This document shows positions 53,426-62,758 of a DNA stretch of 64,000 nucleotides, one piece after another (the stretch's first letter is position 1; every line of letters begins with the position of its first letter). This stretch comes from Terrimonas ferruginea DSM 30193. GTDB lineage: Bacteria; Bacteroidota; Bacteroidia; Chitinophagales; Chitinophagaceae. Made by a program: the position numbers and the translations under genes. The stretch is taken from contig NZ_AUDS01000008.1 in NCBI RefSeq assembly GCF_000425585.1, forward strand, positions 248,001-312,000, written 5' to 3'. Below the pieces are notes generated by a model, which ran no database searches, was not told the origin of the DNA, and was given only the letters and a program-made list of their open reading frames with translations.

Positions 53426-54139
53426 TTACCCTTTTGAGTTTTTACTTTTGAATTGTTCTCTTTTGAGAACACGCTCATAAAGCGCCACGTTCATCATGAT
53501 TAATAACATGCCGTAAAAAGTATCTTCAAAAGGAATGGTATACATGCGGATGCCGAGATTTTCCGCATCGTTATACAACACCACCGGAATAGCCGTAAGG
53601 AAACCATTTACTATCAAAAACGGCACCAGGATGATGATATACGATACCACAAACGAGACCGCATCAAAGCCTTTGAACCATGACTTCCATACATACACCA
53701 TACCGATAAAGATGCCGAGGAAGAAAAAGGTCCAGGAGGTATAATATTTATCGTAGAAGACTGCACCGGCGATAATAGACAATACTGCTATCAACTGCAG
53801 CACCCGGTTACCCCATACCTTCTTTTTAAGATTGGGAAAATAACAACGGATACATTCATATACAAACACGCAACAGTACGGCACTACGAAAAAGAAAAGT
53901 ATTTCCTCGATAGGTAATCCGAAAAGGCGATGCCCTGTAATATATTTTTCATTAAACCACCATACGCCTTCCTTCGTGAAAAAGGAATCCCAGGCAACAT
54001 AAAGTGCAGCTGGAATCAGCATGGGAATAACCAGGTATTTCCACCTTTTATAAAACGCTACTTTTTTATCAAAGCTAAGCGCCAACGGACCGGCGAGCGA
54101 TGCTGCCAGTATGATATAGTACGTGTAATGACTGTTCAC
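53426..54139 (-). CDS. crtY: Lycopene cyclase, fused CrtYc-CrtYd type
   Basis: 237 residues, very hydrophobic, with about seven membrane segments. Two half-repeats show the acidic signature of this family: HRLFGLPIEEILFFFVVPY (PIEE) and MYTIPFEDTFYGMLLIMMN (PFED). The two halves correspond to the heterodimeric CrtYc and CrtYd joined in one chain, as in Bacteroidota. It closes the psi ends of lycopene to beta rings. The start is GTG at 54139, six bases past the crtZ stop. Last gene of the carotenoid operon. Confidence 0.93.
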   Translation of the reverse strand: MNSHYTYYIILAASLAGPLALSFDKKVAFYKRWKYLVIPMLIPAALYVAWDSFFTKEGVWWFNEKYITGHRLFGLPIEEILFFFVVPYCCVFVYECIRCYFPNLKKKVWGNRVLQLIAVLSIIAGAVFYDKYYTSWTFFFLGIFIGMVYVWKSWFKGFDAVSFVVSYIIILVPFLIVNGFLTAIPVVLYNDAENLGIRMYTIPFEDTFYGMLLIMMNVALYERVLKREQFKSKNSKG

Positions 54140-54145
54140 GGAAAA

Positions 54146-54664
54146 TCAGGATTCAGACTTTTCAATGGTAGGATAGGCGACTCCGCGGCCGGAAGCTTTG
54201 CGTTTTTTGTCCGCCTGCACTTTCTCCCAATATTTTTTTGCCACCCAAAGCATACCAAAGCTTTCGCCGTCATGTTTGTCCAGATGCTTATGGTGCATCT
54301 TGTGCGCCCAGCGAAGCGTACGGATATAGGTATTGTTGCTGCGGGAAAACCATTTGAACCGCTGGTGGATGATCACATCGTGCACCATGAAATAGGCGAA
54401 GCCATAAAGACTCAGACCCGCCCCGATGGCAATGGACCAGTAAGCCTGGTTCATTACTCCCAGCATGATCAGCAACCAGCTTGGAATAGCGAAAATGAGA
54501 AAGAAGGCATCGTTCTTTTCAAAAAAGCCCGGCTCCGGCTGGTGATGGTCTTTGTGCAGGTACCATAAAAATCCATGCATCACATAACGATGCAGGCACC
54601 AGGTAAAACCCTCCATCAGCACAAACGTGGCTAATGCAATGCCTATGTACAATAATATGCTCAT
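54146..54664 (-). CDS. crtZ: Beta-carotene 3-hydroxylase
   Basis: 172 residues. The His clusters HRYVMHGFLWYLHKDHHQ, HDVIIH and HKMHHKHLDKHDGE are the di-iron ligands of the fatty-acid-hydroxylase superfamily CrtZ group. Four membrane segments. It adds a 3-hydroxyl to beta-ionone rings. The His set is complete. Coupled to crtYcd downstream and cruF upstream. Confidence 0.95.
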   Translation of the reverse strand: MSILLYIGIALATFVLMEGFTWCLHRYVMHGFLWYLHKDHHQPEPGFFEKNDAFFLIFAIPSWLLIMLGVMNQAYWSIAIGAGLSLYGFAYFMVHDVIIHQRFKWFSRSNNTYIRTLRWAHKMHHKHLDKHDGESFGMLWVAKKYWEKVQADKKRKASGRGVAYPTIEKSES

Positions 54665-54680
54665 GGCGCCGGATGAACGT

Positions 54681-55328
54681 TTAGGTTAAAAAGATGCGAA
54701 GTACCAAAAAGAACAGGAGTTGTATGAGCAACAAATTTACACCGAATTTATTATCCTTTGAGACTTTACACCAGTGAAAAATCGCGGCCAGCAGCATACT
54801 TACCAAAAACCAGGTGATATAGTTATATACCGGCACAGATCCGTCACCGCCCCATTGCCAGTATCCCAATCTGATCGCAACAGGTTCCATCAGCCAGTCA
54901 TACCCCACGGCTAACAATGCCGTGACAATTATCTTTATCAAGGGTGCCGTGCCTGACAGCAACCGCCACGTGGTAATAGCACTGATGTATACGACCATGA
55001 ACCAGTTGACGCCCAGCATCAGCGGCACACCCAATACTTTGATGCCCATGATCCAGCCATAATTATAATGACCAAACAAGGCCGAGGTCTGCACGCCCAC
55101 TATTTCCACGGTCATGCCCGCCACAAAACAGCAAAGCACAAATATCCAGAAGCCCGTGTTGCGCGGCTTTTGCGTCCAGAACAAAAGACCCATCATCAAT
55201 AGCAGATTGAAGGGCGTCGCCGTCAAAAAAAACTCATGCGGAAAAAACAACATGCCCACCGCTCCGATTACATGGAACAGCGCAGCAACGGCTGTTGCCT
55301 TTTGATAAATGGATAAATTTTTAAGCAC
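54681..55328 (-). CDS. cruF: CruF-like carotenoid biosynthesis protein (C-1' hydratase)
   Basis: 215 residues with about six membrane segments, of the carotenoid-biosynthesis family (DUF422) that includes CruF. HYNYGWIMGIKVLGVPLMLGVN and AVGYDWLMEPVAIRLGYWQW are the conserved parts. CruF adds water at C-1' of the open end of gamma-carotene. Start GTG at 55328, overlapping the idi stop by 8 bp; no ATG is available before residue 25. Symbol by family and context. Confidence 0.82.
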   Translation of the reverse strand: MLKNLSIYQKATAVAALFHVIGAVGMLFFPHEFFLTATPFNLLLMMGLLFWTQKPRNTGFWIFVLCCFVAGMTVEIVGVQTSALFGHYNYGWIMGIKVLGVPLMLGVNWFMVVYISAITTWRLLSGTAPLIKIIVTALLAVGYDWLMEPVAIRLGYWQWGGDGSVPVYNYITWFLVSMLLAAIFHWCKVSKDNKFGVNLLLIQLLFFLVLRIFLT

Positions 55329-55845
55329 CGCTATTTTTTTCCTGTAAAAAAGCCATCAGTCTTGGAAGCGCGATCTTGAACCACTCGGTATATTTCTGCG
55401 GATGCGTTTGCATGGACTGCACAATTTCCTCAACAGGTTTGTAGCAATAATCGGCTACTTCGTCCGGATCGGGAGACACGGCTCCTTCGTAGGTGCCGGT
55501 AAATACATGGTCGTATTCATGTTCGGTAAGGCCGTTGTCGAAAGGTGCCTTGTATACAAACGAAAAAGCATGCTGAAGCGGAGTATTGAACCCCATTTCT
55601 TCCTGCAATCGCCGCGAAGCGGCATCCGCTGTTTTTTCTCCGGGAAAAGGATGACTGCAGCAGGTGTTGGTCCACAAGCCACCGCTGTGATATTTGCTCA
55701 GCGCACGCTGGTGCAGGAGCAATTCTTTTTTTTCGTTGAAAATAAAAATGCTGAAGGCCCGGTGCAGTACCGCCTGCCTGTGCGCTTCCATCTTTTCCAT
55801 CGTTCCCAACTCAACATCATGTTCGTCCACCAGGATCACATCCAT
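55321..55845 (-). CDS. idi: Isopentenyl-diphosphate delta-isomerase, type 1
   Basis: 174 residues. The Nudix-type core is present: WTNTCCSHPFPGEK (catalytic Cys in CCSHP) and ASRRLQEEMGF (Nudix Glu cluster), with ENNTEHEYDHVFTG-type TEHEYDHVF carrying the second catalytic Glu. It interconverts IPP and DMAPP, supplying carotenoid precursors. Two bases separate it from crtB. Confidence 0.96.
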   Translation of the reverse strand: MDVILVDEHDVELGTMEKMEAHRQAVLHRAFSIFIFNEKKELLLHQRALSKYHSGGLWTNTCCSHPFPGEKTADAASRRLQEEMGFNTPLQHAFSFVYKAPFDNGLTEHEYDHVFTGTYEGAVSPDPDEVADYCYKPVEEIVQSMQTHPQKYTEWFKIALPRLMAFLQEKNSGA

Positions 55846-55847
55846 AG

Positions 55848-56684
55848 CTATAGTATATTGAACTGGCTTCGCACGCCGGCTTTTGCTACGATGTATGCTT
55901 TGCCGTAATTGGGAATGCGGATTCGCTGCTCGAGAATGCAGGAAGGCGCCGTTCGTTTTATTTTTTTGAAAAGAGACAGATAATATTTGTAAGCAACGTA
56001 CACTCCGAAGCGCGCTTTCACCGGTAATTCCAGTATGCCTTTATACGCATCTTCAAAATCTTTCGCGATATCATCTTCAATCTCGCGTTTCATGTCGAGG
56101 GTGAAGTTGCGGAAGTCTACGCCGGGAAAATAAGTCCGGTTGAGGTGTTCGTAGTCTGCTTTTACATCACGCAGGAAGTTTACCTTCTGAAAGGCCGCAC
56201 CCAATGATTGCGCTGAAGGTTTCAGCTTTGCATACATGTCGCGGTTGCCTTCGCAGAATACGAACAGACACATCAGTCCTACCACTTCCGCACTGCCATA
56301 GATGTATTCTTTGTATCCGCAGCTATTGTATTTTGTTTTGCTGAGGTCCATTTCCATGCTTTGGAAAAACGCTTCGATCAGTTCATGATCGATGTTGTAT
56401 TCACGCACGGTTTTCTGAAAGCTGTGCAGAATCGGGTTGAGGCTGATGCCCCTTTCGATTGACGCATAGGTTTCTTTCTTGAATTCGAACAGGAGCGTTT
56501 CCTTATCGTATTCATGGAAAGTATCTACAATCTCATCGGCCAGGCGCACGAAGCCGTAAATATTGAAGATCGGTTTGCGGAGATCTGCATGAAGCAGCCG
56601 GATAGCACTGCTGAAGGATGTGCTGTACTTTTCCGTCGTGGCCTTACTGCACTGTTCACATAGATCATGAAATAGCTGCATCAT
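55848..56684 (-). CDS. crtB: Phytoene synthase
   Basis: 278 residues. FVRLADEIVDTF is the first Asp-rich DxxxD motif and KVNFLRDVKADYE the second, both for Mg-diphosphate binding. It condenses two GGPP molecules to phytoene. I chose ATG 56684 over the upstream TTG. Squalene synthase is a related possibility; the neighbours decide for CrtB. It lies 132 bp after crtI. Confidence 0.95.
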   Translation of the reverse strand: MMQLFHDLCEQCSKATTEKYSTSFSSAIRLLHADLRKPIFNIYGFVRLADEIVDTFHEYDKETLLFEFKKETYASIERGISLNPILHSFQKTVREYNIDHELIEAFFQSMEMDLSKTKYNSCGYKEYIYGSAEVVGLMCLFVFCEGNRDMYAKLKPSAQSLGAAFQKVNFLRDVKADYEHLNRTYFPGVDFRNFTLDMKREIEDDIAKDFEDAYKGILELPVKARFGVYVAYKYYLSLFKKIKRTAPSCILEQRIRIPNYGKAYIVAKAGVRSQFNIL

Positions 56685-56816
56685 CGCATTCAATCGGTTT
56701 AAGGACTGGTTATTCGTTTTGGTTAAAGATATGTCTGTCTGTTCGGCTATTAATTTACGCTTTTTTAGGAAACTGACACCTCCGGAGATGGTTTTTCCCC
56801 GTTGGCGGTTGCCTGA

Positions 56817-58304
56817 TCAATGACTAAAAACACGGGCTACTTCTCCCGCTACCACTTCGCCGCTGATCAGGCTGGGCGGCACTCCCGGCCCGGGAACCGT
56901 CAGTTGGCCTGCATAAAACAGGTTCCTGATTTTCGAACTCCGGCAGGAAGGTTTCAATACTGCGGTCTGGCTCAGCGTATTAGCCAGCCCGTAGGCATTT
57001 CCTTTAAAAGAATGATAGTCCGTCGTGAAATCGCTGACGGAATAACTTTTCTTATATATAATGGCATCTTCCACGGAAGTGCCTGTCTGTTCTTCATAAC
57101 GGCGGAGAATCTGCCTGAAATATTTTTCCCGCAATTCTTCCGTATCTCCTTCCAGTCCCGTGGCTACAGGAATCAGGAAAAAGAGGTTTTCGCAACCGGC
57201 CGGCGCTACCGTTTCATCGGTTACGGACGGTGCACATACATAAAACAAAGGATCCGATGGCCATTCACGCGAGCGATAGATCTCTTTTCCATGCACACCA
57301 AAATCCGTATCGAAGAACAAAGAGTGATGCAATATGCCGGGTAGTTTTTTGTTCAATCCCACATAATACAACAGGCAACTCGGCGCCATCACGCGTTTGT
57401 TCCAATATGACTCACTATACGAACGGTCTTCGGGTGCCAGCAGTTTTGTTTCGATGAAATGATAATCTGCGGCTCCTACTACCACATCGGCTTCGAGACT
57501 TCCTTCTTTTCCGGAGGCATCCGTATAACGTACGCCCGTTGCACGACCATGGCCCGTCTGGATGCCTGTCGCCGGCGTATTGAAACGGAATTTCACTCCC
57601 TGTTCCTGTGCCAGTTGATACATCGCATCCACCACCTGGTACATCCCTCCCTGCGGATACCAGGTACCCAGACACATGTCAGCATAGTTCATCAGGCTGT
57701 AAAGTGCCGGTGTATTTTCAGGAAGCGCTCCTAAAAACAAAACCGGGAACTCCATCAGTTGCTGCAGTTTGGGGTCGCGGAAATATTTGCGGATATGCTT
57801 TTTCATATTGGTCAGCACATCCAGTTTAAATACGCCTTTTGCCACATCCCAATCCAGGAACTCGGCCCATGAGCGACCGGGTTTGTGCACGAGCTTGTTG
57901 ATACCAACTTCGTATTTGTAGGCCGCTCCCTGCATAAACTGGTCGAGCTTTGCGCCGCTGCCGGATTCTATCGATTCAAATAACTGTTTCAGTTCTTCGT
58001 AAGAAGCGGGAAGATCCATCGGCCCGTCCTGCCAGTATACACGATAGGACGGATCCAGCCGGTCAAGGTGATAATAATCGCTCACTTTTTTACCAAAACA
58101 TGCAAAAAAGCGTTCGAAAACGTCCGGCATCCAATACCAGCTCGGTCCCATGTCGAAAGTAAAACCTTCGGCTTTCAGGATACGGGCACGTCCGCCGGGG
58201 GTGGCATTTTTCTCCAAAACGGTCACATCCCAACCCGCGCGGGCGAGAAACGACGCAGCAGAAAGACCCGCAAATCCGCTTCCTATAACGATGGCTTTTT
58301 TCAC
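56817..58304 (-). CDS. crtI: Phytoene desaturase
   Basis: 495 residues. AIVIGSGFAGLSAASFLAR is the FAD fold, GFTFDMGPSWYWMPDVFER the family motif and FYAGQLTVPGPGVPPSLISG the C-terminal FAD motif. It converts phytoene to lycopene. First gene of the operon. The start is GTG at 58304; TATTTTCG on the minus strand at 58318-58311 ends only six bases upstream, so its mRNA may be leaderless. Confidence 0.95.
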   Translation of the reverse strand: MKKAIVIGSGFAGLSAASFLARAGWDVTVLEKNATPGGRARILKAEGFTFDMGPSWYWMPDVFERFFACFGKKVSDYYHLDRLDPSYRVYWQDGPMDLPASYEELKQLFESIESGSGAKLDQFMQGAAYKYEVGINKLVHKPGRSWAEFLDWDVAKGVFKLDVLTNMKKHIRKYFRDPKLQQLMEFPVLFLGALPENTPALYSLMNYADMCLGTWYPQGGMYQVVDAMYQLAQEQGVKFRFNTPATGIQTGHGRATGVRYTDASGKEGSLEADVVVGAADYHFIETKLLAPEDRSYSESYWNKRVMAPSCLLYYVGLNKKLPGILHHSLFFDTDFGVHGKEIYRSREWPSDPLFYVCAPSVTDETVAPAGCENLFFLIPVATGLEGDTEELREKYFRQILRRYEEQTGTSVEDAIIYKKSYSVSDFTTDYHSFKGNAYGLANTLSQTAVLKPSCRSSKIRNLFYAGQLTVPGPGVPPSLISGEVVAGEVARVFSH

Positions 58305-58446
58305 GAAGGACGAAAATAGAACTATTCAGCATAATTCTGCATACCGCAAACTGGGTAAAATATTGAATTATACATTAATAGATAAGACAACCAACCCGGC
58401 CCTCTACCCTTAAATCTTTGTATAAAATCGTAATTCGTAAACGGTT

Positions 58447-58470
58447 ATAACCCGCGCGGGGTTATTTTTG
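58447..58470 (+). promoter_or_regulatory. feoB promoter with overlapping palindrome
   Basis: ATAACCC-gcgcg-GGGTTAT (58447-58465) is an inverted repeat with 7-bp arms. The perfect -7 box TATTTTTG (58463-58470) overlaps its right end. The start codon follows eight bases later, so the mRNA would be nearly leaderless. An iron-responsive repressor is the natural candidate, by inference. Confidence 0.65.
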
Positions 58471-58478
58471 CAATCGTT

Positions 58479-60599
58479 TTGTTGAAAAAAGAAAAGCTAC
58501 ATATCGCGCTCGTCGGAAACCCCAATAGCGGGAAAAGTTCCTTGTTTAATTGCCTGACTGGTCTGAATCAGAAGGTCGGCAATTTTCCGGGCGTAACAGT
58601 CGACAAAAAAACCGGGTTCATGCAACTGGGTACGGGTGAGGCTGAAATAACGGATCTTCCCGGATCTTATAGTTTGTATCCGCGCCGGCTGGATGAATGG
58701 GTAAGCTATAAAGTGTTGCTCGGCCAGGACAAAACGGTGAAGGCAGATGTTTTTCTTGCCGTTGTCGACGCCAGTAATCTCCAGCGCAACCTTCTTTTTT
58801 GTACACAGCTCATCGACCTCAAACTCCCGATCGTAGTGGTACTGACCATGACCGATCTTGCCGCACGCAAAGGAATCAAAATCGATACCCCGGAACTTGA
58901 ACGTGAATTGGGCGTACCCGTTGTTGCTGTCAATCCGAGAAAGCAAAAAGGCATTCCGGCTTTGAAAAAAGCAATCGAGCAAACAGCGCAGGGGCTTTAC
59001 AAACCACCGGTCAATAACTTTATCGATCTGCAGGCACTTGCCGGGGCACCGGTCAGTGATCTGAAAAAAGAAATTCCCGGCATCGGTGACTACACGGCCA
59101 TTCATTACCTGATCAATCACGAATCATTTGATCTGCCCGTGGATATGCAGGATCGCATCGAATCCATCGAGCAGAAAAATGCATTCAATCCAACGAAGAC
59201 GCAGGCCGAAGAAATATTGCAACGATACGGTCGTATCAAACATATCATGCAGGTGGCGGTATCCGTGCCCGATCCATTGCAAAAATCACGGGTCACCGAA
59301 AAGATCGACAACCTTTTGCTGCATCGCCGTTGGGGTTACCTGATTTTGCTGGCCGTACTTTTTTTACTTTTCCAAAGTGTATTCTGGCTGGCCAGTTATC
59401 CGATGGACTGGATCGACGCGGGCACGGCGTCATTCAGCGGATGGTTATCTTCCGTGCTTCCCGAAAACGGCTGGACCGATCTGCTTATCAACGGTATCAT
59501 CGCCGGTCTTGGTGGCATCGTCATCTTTGTTCCACAGATCGCCATTCTGTTCGGATTAATTACCATATTGGAAGATACCGGTTACATGGCGCGGATCAGT
59601 TTTCTGACCGACCGGCTTATGCGAAGCGTGGGTTTGAACGGGAAAAGTGTCATGCCCATGATCAGTGGATTTGCCTGTGCCATTCCCGCCGTGATGAGTG
59701 CACGCAATATCGAAAACAGGAAAGAAAGATTACTGACGATTCTCATTACTCCGTTGATGAGTTGTTCGGCACGTTTGCCGGTATACACCATTCTCATCGG
59801 ACTGGTGATTCCCAATAATTATTTGCTTGGATTCATTGGCCTGCAGGGCCTGGTGATGCTCGGACTTTACCTGCTCGGATTTGTAATGGCACTGATCGTT
59901 TCTTATGTAGCAAAATGGTTTATCAACATCAACGAAAAAAGTTTCTTCATTCTTGAATTGCCGGTATATCATTCACCTCGCTGGAAGAATGTATTGAACA
60001 CGATGGTAGAGAAGGCCAAGATCTTTGTGTTGCAGGCCGGTAAAGTGATCATGATCATCAGCCTTGTACTTTGGGTATTACAATCATTTGGTCCCGGCGA
60101 CCGGATGCACCGCGTTACAGAAAAATACGAAGCAGCACTCGCGCAACCCGGCGCCGACTCAACCCAACTCAAGTTTGACTACGACAACGAGCATCTGGAA
60201 AATTCCTATGTCGGCATTGCCGGTAAAGCGATCGAACCGGTAGTAAGTCCGTTGGGATATGATTGGAAAATTGGCATTGCCCTGATCACTTCTTTTGCAG
60301 CGCGTGAAGTATTCGTCGGCACTATGGCTACTCTTTATAGTGTGGAAGATGACGGCGAAGAAAACGCCACACTCAAGGAAAAAATGCATGCGGCTGTTCG
60401 CGCGGATGGCACGCCCGTGTATACACTGGCAACCGGAGTGTCACTCATGGTCTTTTACGTATTTGCCATGCAATGTATGAGTACGCTCGCGATCGTCCGC
60501 AGAGAAACGCGCTCCTGGAAATGGCCTGCGATACAACTGGTGTACATGACGGCATTGGCTTATGCCATGAGCTGGCTGGTTTACCAACTATTCAGGTAA
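58479..60599 (+). CDS. feoB: Ferrous iron transporter FeoB
   Basis: 706 residues. The G domain shows LVGNPNSGKSSLF (G1), NFPGVTVDKKTG (G2), TDLPGSYSLYP (G3) and VLTMTDLA (G4). After a spacer come the membrane parts with two Gate domains (SVMPMISGFACAIPAVMSAR, LMSCSARLPVYTILIGL) and CysPro-type metal-path residues. It imports Fe(II). The start is TTG (58479, or 58482); no ATG precedes the G1 loop. No feoA is seen upstream, where carotenoid genes diverge. Confidence 0.96.
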   Translation: MLKKEKLHIALVGNPNSGKSSLFNCLTGLNQKVGNFPGVTVDKKTGFMQLGTGEAEITDLPGSYSLYPRRLDEWVSYKVLLGQDKTVKADVFLAVVDASNLQRNLLFCTQLIDLKLPIVVVLTMTDLAARKGIKIDTPELERELGVPVVAVNPRKQKGIPALKKAIEQTAQGLYKPPVNNFIDLQALAGAPVSDLKKEIPGIGDYTAIHYLINHESFDLPVDMQDRIESIEQKNAFNPTKTQAEEILQRYGRIKHIMQVAVSVPDPLQKSRVTEKIDNLLLHRRWGYLILLAVLFLLFQSVFWLASYPMDWIDAGTASFSGWLSSVLPENGWTDLLINGIIAGLGGIVIFVPQIAILFGLITILEDTGYMARISFLTDRLMRSVGLNGKSVMPMISGFACAIPAVMSARNIENRKERLLTILITPLMSCSARLPVYTILIGLVIPNNYLLGFIGLQGLVMLGLYLLGFVMALIVSYVAKWFININEKSFFILELPVYHSPRWKNVLNTMVEKAKIFVLQAGKVIMIISLVLWVLQSFGPGDRMHRVTEKYEAALAQPGADSTQLKFDYDNEHLENSYVGIAGKAIEPVVSPLGYDWKIGIALITSFAAREVFVGTMATLYSVEDDGEENATLKEKMHAAVRADGTPVYTLATGVSLMVFYVFAMQCMSTLAIVRRETRSWKWPAIQLVYMTALAYAMSWLVYQLFR

Positions 60600-61487
60600 C
60601 GGCGTCCATTTATCTTTCGGTTCAAAATACTCCCACAACATCGTTGAAATTTTTCGCGTAAGCGTCCAGGCCTCGTTACTTTTCCGCCAGCTACGGTCTT
60701 TATTGTTTTTGGTAAAAATGCAGAAGATATAGGGGTTGTTTGGAGCATTCACCAGCAATGCTTCATTCCGGGATTGGTCTACGCAACCATTTTTGCTGAA
60801 CACTTCGATGTAAGGTGGAATGACGGAAATCGCTTCTTCCTGGTCCCAGAAATTGCGACCCATGCAGCGCATCATGCGATCGCAGGCAGCCGGAGAAAAA
60901 ACCTGGTTACGATAAATCCGTTCGAAGATCTCTCCCATTTCCTTCGGAGTTGTTTGTCCCCAACCATATATTTTTCGGATGTCTTCGCGGCCGGGTGTTC
61001 TGGAATTGACGCGTGTGTCTTTGAAACCAAGACTGTCTAAAAGCTGGTTGATGCGTGTGCCGCCACCAGCCAGGCCTTGTAACCAAAGGCTGGCAGTATT
61101 GTCGCTGGTAGTCATCATCAGCATCATCACTTTTTTCAATCTTATTTTTTCGCCATCCTTAAAAGAACCGAGAATATCTTCTCCGGCGTAGAGCAATGAG
61201 TCGCGGTAAGTAATGGTTGAATCGTAGAACAATTCACCGCGTTCGAGTTTTTGCATAACCCCCAGCAGGATCGGTACTTTCACAATACTGGCGGTTGGAA
61301 AAACAGTATCCGCATTGAAAACGGCAATTTTTCCGGTCTTTAGATTTTTTACATAAATACCGATATCACCGTTGAAGCCAGACACGGCTTCGCGCAAGCG
61401 GGTTTCCAGTTTTTTATCTGTCTGTTGTGCAAACGATGCAACGGAGAAAAAAAGGCCGAGGAATAGAATAGAAAAATTTCGTCTCAT
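60588..61487 (-). CDS. Beta-lactamase-like serine hydrolase
   Basis: 299 residues with a signal peptide (MRRNFSILFLGLFFSVASFAQ). The active-site Ser lies in ASIVKVPILL (SxxK), and TTSDNTASLW is the SDN motif. The third motif appears as FSKNGCV, with KNG in place of KTG, and the omega-loop ExxLN segment with Glu166 is not recognisable. It is therefore a class A beta-lactamase fold but may be a peptidase or esterase and not a drug-resistance enzyme. It overlaps the feoB end by 12 bp (convergent) and the M20 gene by 4 bp (ATGA). Confidence 0.85.
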   Translation of the reverse strand: MRRNFSILFLGLFFSVASFAQQTDKKLETRLREAVSGFNGDIGIYVKNLKTGKIAVFNADTVFPTASIVKVPILLGVMQKLERGELFYDSTITYRDSLLYAGEDILGSFKDGEKIRLKKVMMLMMTTSDNTASLWLQGLAGGGTRINQLLDSLGFKDTRVNSRTPGREDIRKIYGWGQTTPKEMGEIFERIYRNQVFSPAACDRMMRCMGRNFWDQEEAISVIPPYIEVFSKNGCVDQSRNEALLVNAPNNPYIFCIFTKNNKDRSWRKSNEAWTLTRKISTMLWEYFEPKDKWTPLPE

Positions 61488-62758
61488 TTCAGAAAGTCGA
61501 TTACGATTTGACAGAATGCGCGGATGCCGGGTTTCATGCCGCTGTCATCCACAAAAAAGTCGGGTGTATGATGAGGCGGGGCTTTGGCCGGATCGTTTCC
61601 GGCCGGCATACCGCCGAGGTAAAAAAAGAAAGCGGGAGCCTTCGTGCCGTAATAAGAAAAATCTTCCGCGCCGGTTACCCATTCTCTTTCTTTTACGCGG
61701 TCGGCACCCAACGCGGCGCGCAGCGATGGCAATGTGCGATTGACCAATGCAGGATCATTGAACGTGACCAATGTTTTTGTATCGATCACAGCTTCGGTCT
61801 GCACGCCGGCGGCCTCGCCGATCAGGCGGATGGTTTTGTAAAACTGTTCGTGCACCCGGAGTTGCATGGCACTGTCGAGTGTGCGGATCGTTCCGAGCAT
61901 GGTGCACTCTTCCGGAATAATATTATTACGTACACCTGACTGAATTTTTCCGACCGTGATAACCACCGGCGCTTTGGTCAATTCTGAATAACGGCTTACG
62001 ATATACTGCAGGCCGTTGATGATCTGCGCAGCAGCGGCAATCGGATCGGCGCCTTTCCACGGTTGAGATCCGTGACTTGCGCGGCCTTTTATTTTAATGG
62101 AAAAAAAATCGGCAGCGGCCATGAAAGCGCCGGGTTTGTATTCGATCGTGCCCGCTTCAATATTTGATTCGATATGTAAACCAAAAACCGCGTCGACACG
62201 GGGATTTTCCATCACGCCTTCCTTTACCATCAATGCAGCCCCTCCCTCTTCCCCGTCGGGTGCTCCTTCTTCGGCGGGTTGAAAAATAAACTTTACGGTG
62301 CCTTTCAGTTCCGAACGATAAGCCGTCAATACTTCCGCCACACTCATCAGCATGGCCACATGTGTATCATGTCCGCAGGCATGCATCACACCTACTTCTT
62401 CATTATTATATTGTGTTTTTACTTTTGAGGCATAAGGCAACGGCACGCGCTCGGTCACGGGTAAGGCATCCATGTCTGCCCGCAGCGCAATGCAGGGACC
62501 AGGTTTGCCTCCTTTGAGAATGGCAACCACGCCGGTTTTTGCTACCTGTTCTTTTACTTCCAAACCCAATTGCCGCAAATGATCGGCGACCAGTTTAGCT
62601 GTTTTGAACTCGCGGTTGCCGAGTTCAGGATGCTGGTGAAGCTGATGTCGCCAGGCGATACATTTCGGTTCAACTTTATCGATGGCATCCGAAATTTTTT
62701 TCGGCAATTGCGCATGGGCAAATGCGGAAATAAAAAGAAGGGGCAGCAGCAGGCGCAT
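61484..62758 (-). CDS. Secreted M20-family amidohydrolase
   Basis: 424 residues. Signal peptide MRLLLPLLFISAFAHAQ; the ATG at 62758 is selected for it. RHQLHQHPELGNREFKTA is the family start, VMHACGHDTHVAMLM the metal site with Cys and His, FQPAEEGAPDGEEGG the catalytic Glu region, and FGLHIESN with TGAEDFSYYG the other ligands. It removes acyl or amide groups from amino acids or peptides (hippurate-hydrolase-like). First of two genes with the serine hydrolase. Confidence 0.95.
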   Translation of the reverse strand: MRLLLPLLFISAFAHAQLPKKISDAIDKVEPKCIAWRHQLHQHPELGNREFKTAKLVADHLRQLGLEVKEQVAKTGVVAILKGGKPGPCIALRADMDALPVTERVPLPYASKVKTQYNNEEVGVMHACGHDTHVAMLMSVAEVLTAYRSELKGTVKFIFQPAEEGAPDGEEGGAALMVKEGVMENPRVDAVFGLHIESNIEAGTIEYKPGAFMAAADFFSIKIKGRASHGSQPWKGADPIAAAAQIINGLQYIVSRYSELTKAPVVITVGKIQSGVRNNIIPEECTMLGTIRTLDSAMQLRVHEQFYKTIRLIGEAAGVQTEAVIDTKTLVTFNDPALVNRTLPSLRAALGADRVKEREWVTGAEDFSYYGTKAPAFFFYLGGMPAGNDPAKAPPHHTPDFFVDDSGMKPGIRAFCQIVIDFLK

